A stretch of 64,000 bases of DNA from Sulfitobacter sp043557345 (GCF_043557345.1 NZ_JBIFFV010000010.1:1-64000); one strand, 5' to 3'; counted from the first letter of the stretch, positions 1 through 8,863 are shown. Translations and numbers: made by a program. Notes: generated by a model from the letters alone, not told the origin.

Positions 1-73
1 CAAAACCTGCAAGTGCTCATCTTAATGAACCGTGATCTCGAGCGATGACCCACCTGTGGCCTACGCCGGATGC

Positions 74-1966
74 TTACAAAATATCGTCTGCCTTGAGGCT
101 CCATTCGGCTTTTTGTGAGCTTATCCTAGCGAAATGGTCGATAGACTCAGACACGTACTCTGATAGCCCGACGGAAAAGTCGGCTACAGCGAGCTCTATT
201 GAGGGTAAGCATTTATCAATAATTTGGTGCTTCTGGCGTTCTGACATGACACTTCCATCAAGCGTGTTGATCTCGAACCGAAGCTCTCCCGTCTGTCTCC
301 AAGTTATTTCTAACGTGATCCCATTGGCGGGATAAAGGTTCTGAGGTAGCTTCTCGAGAACCTTAATTGAGCTGGAAAAGCGGGACAGTAGTGTAAGCCA
401 TTCTATCCTTCTGCCTCTAACCAGGTCCATAGCACTAAAAAATGTGCGAACTGCCTTGTCTGAAACCTCCGTGTTTGCGCTGCCGCCCCCTAAATCGCGC
501 GGACTGATTACTACGTAGCTTGAGACTGCTAGCCTGTGCAAAATTCCCGGTGCGTCGTCTGAAGAGTTAAATGTGCCAGCGGCAAGCAGTTGAGCATGGA
601 TTGGCTCTAGAAAGTCCCAAATAAATCGGTCTTGCTGCATCTCGTAACACATCGAAAGAGTCGAGTCTGTATGCCGTTCACAGAAATTAGAAAGTACGCT
701 TCGAAAATTTGAATCTGAAAGACTTGTGGCACATTCAGCAGCGAAAAATTCTTGGAAGGATCGATGTATGAAAAAGTAGTAGAACCCTTCTCTTACGATA
801 AGGTTGGTGCCTTCATGGAAGTCCCTCCGTAGGTCCGCGGTTGAGATGTCGAGCAAGTCCGACATTCCAGAAAGGTTCACTACATGAGACTTGGCCTTCC
901 CTATGTGCTCAACAAAATAGCTATCATCAAACTCGAACTTGTTGTCTAGGTAGGTCATCAAGCAGAAGATTCTAAATACCGCTCTGAACTTCTCTGGCGA
1001 TATGCTGAGGTCCCTGGAGTAGCCATCCTTACTGGCGTCGTGCCACATTACCAGGGTATGAAAAGCCCGATTATAGAATTCGTTTAGGTTGGTTGGCAGC
1101 GAACCATTCTGCCCATAGGTCATTGCAAGCATTATAGAGAGAAGGGGTGTGGACAACAATTCCCCGTATAGATCGAAAAAGTCCTGTGAGAGGATTTTCA
1201 GGAAATTTTCTTTTAGGGAGCTTTCGAAATAGGCTCTTTCTATAACCTGTTGGACTTCTACGTAACTTAAACTGCAAAGATCACATGTAGAGAACCCAGC
1301 CCAGGAGAAAAAATGATCGTTGTCTCGGCCAGATACTGCTACCCCGCAATCGGGGTATCGCTCTGAAAGCTCAAGAATTTCGGTTTCTACATAGGTTCTC
1401 TGTTCTCGCGGGACTTCGTCGAAACCGTCGAAAAGAAAGATAAACTTGCCATCTTTGCAAAGTTGAGTGAAAACACTTTCCGAAAGGTTTCCGTCATCAT
1501 ATAGTGTTTTACGGCATAGATCGAGCAAGTTGTTGCTTGCTTTAGTGCTGTCAAATTTTCTCAGCTCGATGAGAATTGGTATTCTATTGTCATTGGATTT
1601 CATGAGGCTTAGGAATAACCATCTCATGAACATAGATTTACCGGAGCCACCTTTCCCTCTCAGAATGATCCGTCGTCCAGCAAGGATCGTTTCCAGGACT
1701 TCTTGGTCGCTGTACTGGGTGCCAAGACAGTCAAATCTTAATGATACATATATATCCTGCAAGTTTTGGGACACATCGCGAGCATTCAGAGTTTTTATGG
1801 TCGAACAGCGTCGTGCTTGCAGTATGTAGTACTTTTGAAAACTGGAGAAGTACTTCGCCTTTGTAACACCAAAGTGCTTTGTTGCTGCATCGAAGAAAGC
1901 GCCCAGTGTCTTGTCGACTAGAGTTTGGATTGCAGCGTTGCCGACATTATTGGAAAGATCAGCCAT
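74..1966 (-). CDS. NACHT-domain NTPase, candidate anti-phage STAND protein
   Basis: A 630-residue protein with a NACHT-type nucleotide-binding core. The P-loop GKGGSGKS is at residues 104-111. A Walker B of the NACHT form, FLFDGFDEVP, is at about 177-186, with the acidic pair after the hydrophobic strand that separates NACHT from ordinary AAA proteins. A likely sensor motif (VAVSGRDND) follows. About 95 residues precede the core and form a short N-terminal domain I cannot assign. The C-terminal half shows no LRR, WD40 or TPR pattern by eye. Bacterial NACHT proteins are known as antiviral sensors that act by abortive infection; that role here is inferred from family and from the AT-rich setting. 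Codon use is much less GC-rich than in the rest of the window, which suggests transfer. It has no same-strand partner inside the window. NACHT assignment is fairly sure, function less so. Confidence 0.8.
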   Translation of the reverse strand: MADLSNNVGNAAIQTLVDKTLGAFFDAATKHFGVTKAKYFSSFQKYYILQARRCSTIKTLNARDVSQNLQDIYVSLRFDCLGTQYSDQEVLETILAGRRIILRGKGGSGKSMFMRWLFLSLMKSNDNRIPILIELRKFDSTKASNNLLDLCRKTLYDDGNLSESVFTQLCKDGKFIFLFDGFDEVPREQRTYVETEILELSERYPDCGVAVSGRDNDHFFSWAGFSTCDLCSLSYVEVQQVIERAYFESSLKENFLKILSQDFFDLYGELLSTPLLSIMLAMTYGQNGSLPTNLNEFYNRAFHTLVMWHDASKDGYSRDLSISPEKFRAVFRIFCLMTYLDNKFEFDDSYFVEHIGKAKSHVVNLSGMSDLLDISTADLRRDFHEGTNLIVREGFYYFFIHRSFQEFFAAECATSLSDSNFRSVLSNFCERHTDSTLSMCYEMQQDRFIWDFLEPIHAQLLAAGTFNSSDDAPGILHRLAVSSYVVISPRDLGGGSANTEVSDKAVRTFFSAMDLVRGRRIEWLTLLSRFSSSIKVLEKLPQNLYPANGITLEITWRQTGELRFEINTLDGSVMSERQKHQIIDKCLPSIELAVADFSVGLSEYVSESIDHFARISSQKAEWSLKADDIL

Positions 1967-2819
1967 ATTGGTTGTTACCTTTGCGGAGTAAGAAAATCTG
2001 ACGCACCTGATTAAATTCAGTCGGACTTAGATGGCGATAGAAATTTGATTGCCATCAAATATAGCTCTTAGATGAACCGCATGGAAGCCATATCCTCGTT
2101 AGGTTCATCCCGGTTGATTTGCAAGTGTTGGTGCAAACGAGTAAGCTTTTACAACGAGCCAAATTGTTAGCAAGTCCGCTCGAGGTAGCGGCTATTCTGT
2201 TACCTATAACTCTCTCATATTTGCCCTGAAGCATCATAGTCGTTCATCTTGATCGGCGTCTACGTGTAAAACAGACAGTGGTATGAGTTACCTGCGAACT
2301 TTGCTTTGGTTTCTTTCATGAATTCCTTTTTCGATAGATACCCCATCGTTGGGCATCCTGTATCGTGCATGCCTTTGTCTTTTTGATCGAGTTGAAGGAC
2401 GGGAGGAATCAGTATGGGTTCTTCGCAGGTGAACCGCAAAATGGGCCAAGGTCTTGATGCGGTAAATCTTCATAAAGTCTGGCGGTTTCCGTACCTTTTC
2501 TGAACCCTTTTGAGCGAAAATTCATAATTTTCGTGTGGTTCCCGCCAACTAGGCTGTCCCTTCTTTCCGGGAAAAACTTCTGTATAAACAATGATTTATC
2601 GAACTATTTCGAGGTTCTTGTTTAGCCTTGTCGCATCAGGTTCGATCCCTACCGCCGGGGCCAATTTCTCCAAAAGATCAATGAGATAATGCAGCCTTAG
2701 TAGGCGGCTTTTCTCGTTCTTAGAAGGGGATCGAACGCTCTTCTCGTCACGGCGCAAGACAAGAGGCAACCCCCGGCCAATCGCCCCCTGAACACCCCCC
2801 CCTCTCAAACACCCCCCCC
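1967..2819. other. AT-rich non-coding stretch at edge of accessory region
   Basis: About 850 bases separate the NACHT gene from the siderophore ATPase. The open frames here are short (60-75 codons), lack good ribosome binding sites and look like chance frames. Composition shifts from AT-rich on the left to GC-rich by about 2745. The one recognisable element is a tRNA 3'-end-like segment near 2638-2663, listed separately. Two copies of a C-tract motif abut the stop codon of the next gene. Confidence 0.6.
2638..2663 (+). repeat. tRNA 3'-end-like fragment, possible attachment-site scar
   Basis: The segment fits the geometry of a tRNA 3' end: AGG, a 7-base T-loop TTCGATC, five bases CCTAC, seven bases CGCCGGG, a discriminator G and an encoded CCA. 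The T-arm half CCTAC resembles alphaproteobacterial tRNA-Asn. Upstream bases do not complete the T-stem beyond AGG, and no D-arm or anticodon arm is present, so this is a fragment and not a gene. Integrases often leave such 3'-end copies as att sites. Its place at the boundary between AT-rich and GC-rich DNA fits that, but no integrase or second copy is visible. Confidence 0.4.
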
Positions 2820-3572
2820 TCAAACAGCCACCACAACCTTCTCCCCAATTCGATGCACCCGCGCCGAAGTCCCATAAACCTCCGAAAGCATCGCATCCGT
2901 CACGACCTCCCGCGCTGCGCCGTGATGTGTGATCCGCCCGTCCTTCATCGCCACGATCTGATCGGCATAGGCGGCGGCGTAGTTGATATCGTGCAGCACG
3001 ATCACGATGGTCCGGCCATGGGCGCGGGCGAGGTCGCGTAGGCTGTGCATCAGGCCGCGCGAGGCCGCGATGTCGAGGTTGTTGAGCGGCTCGTCGAGCA
3101 GGATATAGTCCGTTTCCTGCGCAAAGGTCATGGCCACCTGCGCGCGCTGACGTTGACCGCCTGAAAGCGTATCGAGACGGCGCTCGGCAAGGGGGGTGAG
3201 GTCGAAGGTCGCCAGTGCCGCCTCTACCTTTTCGCGGTCCTCTGCGCTCGGGCGGCCCTTGTGGTAGGGGTAGCGGCCAAAGCTCACCAACTCGCGAACC
3301 GTCAGCAGGGGGGCCGCATCGCTGGTTTGGGGCAGGATGGCCAGGCGTCGGGCCAATGCGTCGTTCGCGCAGGCGCCGATTTGCAGGTCATCGATCATGA
3401 TCTGCCCCTGCTGAAGCGGGATCAGCCGGGCGATCAGCGACAGCAGCGTCGATTTCCCCGCGCCGTTGGGGCCGATCAGCGCCGTGATCCCGCCGGTCTG
3501 CAAGGTCAGATTGATCTCGCGCAGGGTCGGCGTGCCGTCTCGGTCGTGGTTCAGGTCACGGATGCTGATCAT
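2820..3572 (-). CDS. Iron-siderophore ABC transporter ATP-binding protein
   Basis: The cytoplasmic ATPase of a FecCDE-type importer, 250 residues, the normal length. The Walker A GPNGAGKS is at 34-41, the signature LSGGQ at 136-140, and Walker B YILLDEP at 156-162; an H-loop VLHD follows. It is the last gene of a four-gene minus-strand operon (binding protein, permease, permease, ATPase), and its ATG overlaps the stop of the upstream permease by 4 bases. Together with the TonB receptor nearby this points to ferric-siderophore import. The substrate cannot be told from sequence; the set resembles the VctPDGC/YclNOPQ branch. The stop codon lies inside a repeated C-rich tract. Confidence 0.9.
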   Translation of the reverse strand: MISIRDLNHDRDGTPTLREINLTLQTGGITALIGPNGAGKSTLLSLIARLIPLQQGQIMIDDLQIGACANDALARRLAILPQTSDAAPLLTVRELVSFGRYPYHKGRPSAEDREKVEAALATFDLTPLAERRLDTLSGGQRQRAQVAMTFAQETDYILLDEPLNNLDIAASRGLMHSLRDLARAHGRTIVIVLHDINYAAAYADQIVAMKDGRITHHGAAREVVTDAMLSEVYGTSARVHRIGEKVVVAV

Positions 3573-4513
3573 CTGGGTTTCCTCCGCAGGAGCAGGATTA
3601 GAAAGACAAGGCCACCCAGCAGATCGACGATGACGACAAGCGGGGTCGAGGCCCGCAGGGCGCGCTCCAGCACCATCTGCCCGCCGACCAGCGTGATGGC
3701 CGAGACAAGACCCGCCGAAGGCAGCATGACGCTATGGAACATCACTGGCGTGATCTGCCGCGCCACGCTGACCACCAAGAGGCCAAGAAAGGCCATTGGC
3801 CCCACCAGCGCGGTCGAGACCGAGACGAGGATCGACACGAGGACCAGCACTTGGAACATGCCGCGTTTCGGGTCTTCGCCAAGGTTGACGGCGCTTTCAT
3901 CGCCCAGCGACAGCACGTCAAGCCGGTGGCGCATCCGCCAAGCGGCGGCCAGCGCGCCGCCGGTCAAAAGGGCCGCGAGGGTGAGAAGCGGCGTGCCGAC
4001 CCGGCCAAAGCGGGCAAAGGCATTGACCTGCACGACCATGAATTCATTGGGGTCGATGACCCGTTGCAGAAAGCTTGAGACCGAACGAAAGAGCCCGGCA
4101 AAGATGATGCCGGTCAGGATCATGCGAAACAGATCATGCCCGCCGCGGCGCAAGAGCGTGCCGAAAAGCGCCAGTGCGGCCCCCATCAGCAAGAGGCAGT
4201 TGACGAGGAACTGCGCGATCTCGGGCAGTTGGGTAACGGTCTGGCCGCCGAGCACGAAGATCAACACCGTCAGCGTCAGCAGATAGAGCGCATCGAACCC
4301 CATGACCGAAGGCGTCAGGATGTGATTGCGGGTGATGGTCTGGAACAGCACCGTGGCGGTCGAGACCGAGGCGGCGACCAGCAGCAAGGCGACCAATTTA
4401 TTGGCACGAAACGATAGGACAAAGCCCCAGTTCCCCCGCGCGCCGAGCCCAAGGTAGAGCGCGGTGCAAAGGCCGAGCAGCGCCAGAAGCCACCAAAGGC
4501 GTTTAGGATACAT
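3569..4513 (-). CDS. Iron-siderophore ABC transporter permease, FecCD family (second)
   Basis: A 314-residue polytopic inner-membrane protein of the FecCD/BtuC permease family. It begins with a hydrophobic segment (LLALLGLCTALYLGLG) and has a run of further membrane helices. The family G-rich stretch near GPMAFLGLLVV is present late in the protein and normally contacts the ATPase. The gene overlaps the upstream permease by 11 bases and the downstream ATPase by 4, so the three are almost certainly translated together. The two permeases would form a heterodimeric channel. Confidence 0.9.
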   Translation of the reverse strand: MYPKRLWWLLALLGLCTALYLGLGARGNWGFVLSFRANKLVALLLVAASVSTATVLFQTITRNHILTPSVMGFDALYLLTLTVLIFVLGGQTVTQLPEIAQFLVNCLLLMGAALALFGTLLRRGGHDLFRMILTGIIFAGLFRSVSSFLQRVIDPNEFMVVQVNAFARFGRVGTPLLTLAALLTGGALAAAWRMRHRLDVLSLGDESAVNLGEDPKRGMFQVLVLVSILVSVSTALVGPMAFLGLLVVSVARQITPVMFHSVMLPSAGLVSAITLVGGQMVLERALRASTPLVVIVDLLGGLVFLILLLRRKPR

Positions 4514-5450
4514 GGCGGCTCGGCCCGTGCAGCAGCCACAGGAACAGGAAGGCGCCCACCACGCCGAAAACCGTACCCACGGGGATTTCGTAAGGATAGC
4601 GGATCAGCCGCCCAAGGATGTCGCACAGCAGCACGAGGCCCGCGCCGGTCATCGCGGTGAGCGGCAGGCTCCGCCGCAGATTGTCGCCCGCGAGCCGCGC
4701 CACGATATTGGGCACGACCAGCCCGACAAAGGGGATCAGCCCCACTGTCACCACGGTCAGGGCGGTAACGATGGAAATGGCCAGCAGCCCCAGCACCATC
4801 GTCTGCCCATAGTTCAGGCCAAGGTTGATGCTGGCCGTGCGGCCCATGCCGATGATCGCGAATTGATCGGCGGCGAGATAGGTCAGCGCCGCCACCAGCG
4901 CCACCAGCCAAAGCAGCTCATACCGACCCTGCAACACGCCGGAAAATTCACCGTTCATCCAGATCTCGACATATTGCAGCAGGTCCGCCTGATAGGCGAT
5001 GAAGGTGACCGCCGCGCCGAGGATGCCGCCGTAGATCAGCCCCACCAGCGCCACCAGCAGGGGCTGGGTTGGGGGCAGGCGTTGCACGATGGCCAGAAAT
5101 CCCGCGCCCGCCGCAAGGGCGGTGAGAGAGGCGAGGACCATCTTGACGAAAATGGAGGCCGCCGGCGCGAAGAGGGTGACCAAAAGGATGCCAAGCGCGG
5201 CCCCTTGGCCCGTGCCTGCGGTCATCGGTTCGACGAAACGGTTGCGCACCAGCATCTGCATGATGGCCCCGCTCACCGCCAATGCCCCGCCCGAGATCAC
5301 CACGGCGATGGTGCGCGGCGCGCGGCTGACCACCAGCAGTTCTAGGGCCGCCGGATCAGACCAGAGCGCCGCCCAAGACAGGTCGATCACCCCGACAAAA
5401 AGCGAGGCGACCGACAAGATCACAAGGAGACAGGTAAGGGCAAGCGCCAC
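4503..5450 (-). CDS. Iron-siderophore ABC transporter permease, FecCD family (first)
   Basis: A 315-residue membrane protein of the FecCD family with an N-terminal helix (ALALTCLLVILSVASLFVGV) and the typical motif SGAIMQMLVRN followed by EPMTAGTGQGAALG. VGLIPFVGLVVPNIVARL, the cytoplasmic coupling segment that meets the ATPase, is near residue 240. The start is a GTG only 4 bases after the stop of the binding-protein gene; no clear ribosome binding site is seen, so coupling to upstream translation is likely. It is partner to the next permease. Confidence 0.9.
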   Translation of the reverse strand: MALALTCLLVILSVASLFVGVIDLSWAALWSDPAALELLVVSRAPRTIAVVISGGALAVSGAIMQMLVRNRFVEPMTAGTGQGAALGILLVTLFAPAASIFVKMVLASLTALAAGAGFLAIVQRLPPTQPLLVALVGLIYGGILGAAVTFIAYQADLLQYVEIWMNGEFSGVLQGRYELLWLVALVAALTYLAADQFAIIGMGRTASINLGLNYGQTMVLGLLAISIVTALTVVTVGLIPFVGLVVPNIVARLAGDNLRRSLPLTAMTGAGLVLLCDILGRLIRYPYEIPVGTVFGVVGAFLFLWLLHGPSRHVS

Positions 5451-5454
5451 GGGT

Positions 5455-6345
5455 TTACTGCTCCGTCAGGGCGGCGTTGATCCCATCCAGCGTGCGGGTC
5501 ATCGACTGGATGCCGCCGCCCGCGATGTAAATGGGCGCGGCGCTCAGATGGACGACTTGGCCGGTTTTCCATGCGGTCGTCTCATGCACCAATGCGTTGT
5601 CGAGCGTGGCACGCGCGCCTGCGCTTTCCTGACCGATGGCGGCCATTCGGTCGATCACCAGCAGGATGTCGGGGTTGGCCTCGCGGATGAATTCAAAGCT
5701 GATCGCCTCACCGTGGTTGGCCATCTCGACATTCTGCACCGCTTCGGGCAGGCCAAGCGCCTCATGCAGCCAGCCAAAGCGCCCGCCGATGCCATAGGCG
5801 CTGATCTTCGGCCCATTGGTCATCACGATGAGCGCGCGGCCCTTGCCCGCCAGCGCTTCTTTGGTTTGGGCGAGCTTGGTCTCAAAAGCCGCCGTCAGGG
5901 CCGCGGCCTCCTCCTCTTTGTCGAAAACCTTGCCGTAGGCCTCCAACCGGGCAAGCCCTTCGCCGATGGTGTCTTGCCAAATGGTCATGTCCAAAGTGGG
6001 CGCGATCCGCGCCAGTTCCGGCACCTGTTCGGTGCTGCGCCCCCCGGCGATGATCAGGTCGGGATCGAGGGCGAAAAGCGCCTCGTAATCCGGCTCGAAA
6101 AGGGAGCCTATGACCTCGGTCCCCTTTGCCGCGGCTTCGAGGTAGGGCAGATAGACCGGGCGCACCAAGCCCTGCGGCGTGACGCCGAGCGCGGTGAGGC
6201 TGTCGAAGGCCGCCAGATCGTAGACCGCCACCGTGGCGGGAGTGAGCGGCGCCTCGGCAGGTCCGCGGGCGGTGTCGACGGTCACGGTCTCGGCCAGCGT
6301 GGGCGTGGCGAAAAGCAGGGCCAAAAGGGCAAGGGGTTTGATCAT
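5455..6345 (-). CDS. Periplasmic siderophore-binding protein of ABC transporter
   Basis: A 296-residue secreted protein with a clear Sec signal (MIKPLALLALLFATPTLAE). The mature part has the helical-backbone fold pattern of the FhuD/CeuE/YclQ group: an N-terminal lobe with DLAAFDSLTALGV, the 'DPDLIIAGGRS' strand, and a C-terminal lobe with REANPDILLVIDR. There is no lipobox Cys, so it is probably a free periplasmic protein. It heads the transporter operon. An inverted repeat CTTAG-GA-CTAAG lies about 65 bases upstream and could be the iron-responsive operator. Confidence 0.9.
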   Translation of the reverse strand: MIKPLALLALLFATPTLAETVTVDTARGPAEAPLTPATVAVYDLAAFDSLTALGVTPQGLVRPVYLPYLEAAAKGTEVIGSLFEPDYEALFALDPDLIIAGGRSTEQVPELARIAPTLDMTIWQDTIGEGLARLEAYGKVFDKEEEAAALTAAFETKLAQTKEALAGKGRALIVMTNGPKISAYGIGGRFGWLHEALGLPEAVQNVEMANHGEAISFEFIREANPDILLVIDRMAAIGQESAGARATLDNALVHETTAWKTGQVVHLSAAPIYIAGGGIQSMTRTLDGINAALTEQ

Positions 6346-6410
6346 AGCGGTAACTCTTTCATCAGGGAGGAGGGGGAGCCGGGCCGGTGTTTACCATTCC
6401 CATGGCCCGG

Positions 6411-6422
6411 CTTAGGACTAAG
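6411..6422. promoter_or_regulatory. CTTAG-GA-CTAAG dyad, candidate iron-responsive operator
   Basis: A perfect 5-bp inverted repeat with a 2-base spacer lies in the short divergent gap between the siderophore binding-protein gene and the DUF2218 gene. Its GACTAA core recurs in the candidate operator upstream of the hemP region. The regulator (Irr, IscR/RirA-type or other) is not determined. Confidence 0.35.
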
Positions 6423-6449
6423 GCAGAAAATACATCCGGAGAGAGCGCC

Positions 6450-6737
6450 ATGCCGACGACCACAGGATTTTACCAGACCGAGAACGGCTCGAAATACTTG
6501 CAGCAGCTGTGCAAACATTTCGGCCATAAAATCGAGACCTCTTACGACGCCGAAAAGGGCTGGGCCGCTTTCGAGATGGGCACGGCCTATATGACGGCGG
6601 ACAGCACGGGCCTCACCGGCACGGCGACGCTCGACGATCCCGAGATGGTGCCCGCGCTGCATAGTGTCATTGACCGGCATCTTGAAACTTTCGCCTTCCG
6701 GGAAGCAGAGAAGAACATGGTTTGGACGGTCGAATAG
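6450..6737 (+). CDS. DUF2218 family protein
   Basis: A small cytoplasmic protein of 95 residues, typical of DUF2218. The start is the ATG preceded by GGAGAGAG; an upstream in-frame ATG lacks a ribosome binding site and would add residues that do not fit. The family pattern is visible: GSKYLQQLCKHFGHK near the N-terminus, a GWAAFEMG strand, then a C-terminal helix with 'VIDRHLETFAFRE'. Members are often found beside siderophore uptake and siderophore-reductase genes; their biochemical role is unknown to me. It is divergent from the transporter operon and convergent with the TonB receptor. Confidence 0.8.
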   Translation: MPTTTGFYQTENGSKYLQQLCKHFGHKIETSYDAEKGWAAFEMGTAYMTADSTGLTGTATLDDPEMVPALHSVIDRHLETFAFREAEKNMVWTVE

Positions 6738-6757
6738 GCCGCCCCTTCACAGAAAAT

Positions 6758-6781
6758 CCCGGCGCCGTAAGGGGCGCCGGG
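6758..6781. terminator. Bidirectional hairpin between convergent genes
   Basis: A perfect 9-bp stem (CCCGGCGCC / GGCGCCGGG) with a 6-base loop lies between the convergent DUF2218 and TonB-receptor genes. It lacks a strong T-tract on either side but is well placed to end both transcripts. Confidence 0.6.
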
Positions 6782-6821
6782 TAAAGGGCCAAACCGGAGT
6801 TCGGCCAATCGTTGCCTTGGA

Positions 6822-8804
6822 TCAGAAGACGATCTCGGCGCTGAGGCGGATGGAGCGGCCCGGTTCGGTCAGCGGCTCCACTTCGCCCACGAACTCCTGG
6901 CCATAGGTGGCGCGGCTGCTGTATTGCTCGTCGAAGAGGTTGTTCACCTCGGCACGCAGGGTCAGGTTATCCATCCGTTTGGGCGTGTATTCGGCAAAGA
7001 CATTGGCGATCGTGTAACCGTCCAACTCTGGCCCGCTGCCGCCTGTGGCGCTGTCATAGGTATCGTCAAAGTCGAAGGCCACCTGCACGTCGCCCCCCAA
7101 GAGAACGCCGTTGTTCAAACGATGCGCCACCTGGAAGGTCAGGAAATCCCCCATCGGCATGGTCAGGTAGTTGCCATAGTAGGAGTCGGCCGCGCGGCCA
7201 TCAATCTCGGTGTCGATACGGGCAAAACCGGCGCGGAAGAAACCGTCTTCCCATGCGGTGCCAAGACCCAGTTCAAAGCCGCGCGATTGCACATCCGCCG
7301 TGAAGGCCGGGCCACCGCGATAGCTGGCGGCGCGGGCGTTGTCGATGTTGGTGGCGAACAGCTTGCCGTCGACGACCCATGCGCCCATGGTGTAATTTGC
7401 GGCAAGGTAGAGGTTGTCGGCGGTGACTTCCTCGATGCCGGAGCCATAGTTCCACGCGGGGTTGAGGATGTAGTTCTCGGCCAGTTCCAGACCGCCCCAG
7501 ACGTGGGAATAGCCCGCGCTGATCGTCAAATCGCCCGAGACATCATATTCGCCCGAGATATTTCCCGAGAGGCCCGATTCAGACTGCGAGGAGCCATCGG
7601 TGCCCTCGAAATCCTGAAAATCGGCCCGCGCGCCGAAGGACAGACGCGCGTTGCTTGTGGGCTCCATCCGCGCTTGGGCGAAAAGACCGATGTTGCTGAG
7701 TTTCTCCGTCGCCGCCTCACGCGCGCCGGACGACAGGGCGAGATAGTCAAGATCGGCCTCATCGGAGTAGAAGTCGAGACCTGCGTTCAACTCACCCCAA
7801 CTCAGTGCAAAGCGGTTTGAGAATTCGCCGCTCAGGCTCACCGTCTCACCGCTGGTGATCGAATTGGTGGACAGGGCCGACTCGTCGTTGACCAGTTTGG
7901 TCCCGCTATAGGCCAGCCGCGCGGTGGGGTTCCACATCGCGGTGGGCGTGGTGTCGCTGTAGCTCAGGACGATATTGGTGCGCTCCAGATCATAGGGGCG
8001 GTCTGCGGGAAGCGGGCGGCCCCCGACGATAGCGCCGATGTTCGCCCGGTAGGGGCGGATTTCATCGTCGACCACCCGTTCGTAGGATAGCTCGACCCGG
8101 TCGCCGCTTTGCGCCTCATAGGCCAGTTTGCCCAGCCCGCTGAGCAGGTCGGTGCCCGAGCCGATGATCTCATCGCCGTTGCCATCTTCGCGCAGCCCGC
8201 CTTCGGCGGCCTTTGCAAAGCCAAGGTATTCAAACCCGCCTTCGCGGCCATAGACCGACAGGCTGTTCGAGAAGATGTCGCCGTTGCTGTCGTATTCCAG
8301 CTTGTAGCGCCCGCCAAAGCTCTCGCCCGGGGCCAGCAGATCGCTTGCGTCCTTGGTCTCATAGGCCAGCGCGCCGCCCAATGCGCCCGGGCCCGCGTCC
8401 GCCGGGGCCACGCCGGGGTCGACGCGGGCGGCTTTCAGCAGGGCGGGGTCGATCAGCGTGGTGGTGTTGTGGTGGAACACCTTGTTGTTCTGCCGCGCGC
8501 CGTCGATGGAAATGGCGAGGTTGTTTTCTTCGATTCCGTTGACATAGACCTTTTGCGACATCGGGATCGAACTGCCCACCGCGATGGTCGGCTCGGCCAC
8601 GAAAAGTTCGGACAGGTCCGCAGGATTGCTCAGCGCCAGCCCTTCGCTGGAGATGGAGATGTCATCGTCTTCCATCCCCGGAACGGCAGGCATCTCAAGA
8701 ACGATGGTCCCTAGGAAGGCCTCGTCGTTATTGCTCTGCGCTTGGCCCGCGACGGGAAGCATCCCCGCGGCAAGGCAAGCAAATGCATGTGTCGGCTTCA
8801 TCAA
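6822..8804 (-). CDS. TonB-dependent outer-membrane receptor (siderophore or haem)
   Basis: A 660-residue outer-membrane receptor. A signal peptide ends near AGMLPVAGQAQS and is followed by a TonB-box-like GTIVLE. A plug domain has the 'VYVNGIEENNLAISIDGARQNN' pattern, and then a long beta-barrel of alternating strands ends in the terminal aromatic, here IRLSAEIVF. The plug phrase DGARQN and the HHNTTTLIDP stretch resemble haemoglobin/haem or catecholate receptors, but the substrate is not certain. It is placed to feed the adjacent siderophore ABC transporter. A 27-bp operator-like dyad lies 60-86 bases upstream of the start. Confidence 0.9.
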   Translation of the reverse strand: MMKPTHAFACLAAGMLPVAGQAQSNNDEAFLGTIVLEMPAVPGMEDDDISISSEGLALSNPADLSELFVAEPTIAVGSSIPMSQKVYVNGIEENNLAISIDGARQNNKVFHHNTTTLIDPALLKAARVDPGVAPADAGPGALGGALAYETKDASDLLAPGESFGGRYKLEYDSNGDIFSNSLSVYGREGGFEYLGFAKAAEGGLREDGNGDEIIGSGTDLLSGLGKLAYEAQSGDRVELSYERVVDDEIRPYRANIGAIVGGRPLPADRPYDLERTNIVLSYSDTTPTAMWNPTARLAYSGTKLVNDESALSTNSITSGETVSLSGEFSNRFALSWGELNAGLDFYSDEADLDYLALSSGAREAATEKLSNIGLFAQARMEPTSNARLSFGARADFQDFEGTDGSSQSESGLSGNISGEYDVSGDLTISAGYSHVWGGLELAENYILNPAWNYGSGIEEVTADNLYLAANYTMGAWVVDGKLFATNIDNARAASYRGGPAFTADVQSRGFELGLGTAWEDGFFRAGFARIDTEIDGRAADSYYGNYLTMPMGDFLTFQVAHRLNNGVLLGGDVQVAFDFDDTYDSATGGSGPELDGYTIANVFAEYTPKRMDNLTLRAEVNNLFDEQYSSRATYGQEFVGEVEPLTEPGRSIRLSAEIVF

Positions 8805-8863
8805 ATTTCCCCTTATTCAAACGACCCAGACCCGGAAAATCACCCCCCGGACGGCGTTGCGGC

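Noticed and set aside
2596..2823. 75-codon frame containing an APAVGIEP phrase
   Set aside because: Such phrases arise where a frame crosses the reverse strand of a tRNA 3' end; here it marks the tRNA-like fragment and not a protein.
3261..4286. 341-codon plus-strand open frame
   Set aside because: Antisense to the siderophore ATPase and permease; Arg/Ser-rich translation typical of a shadow frame.
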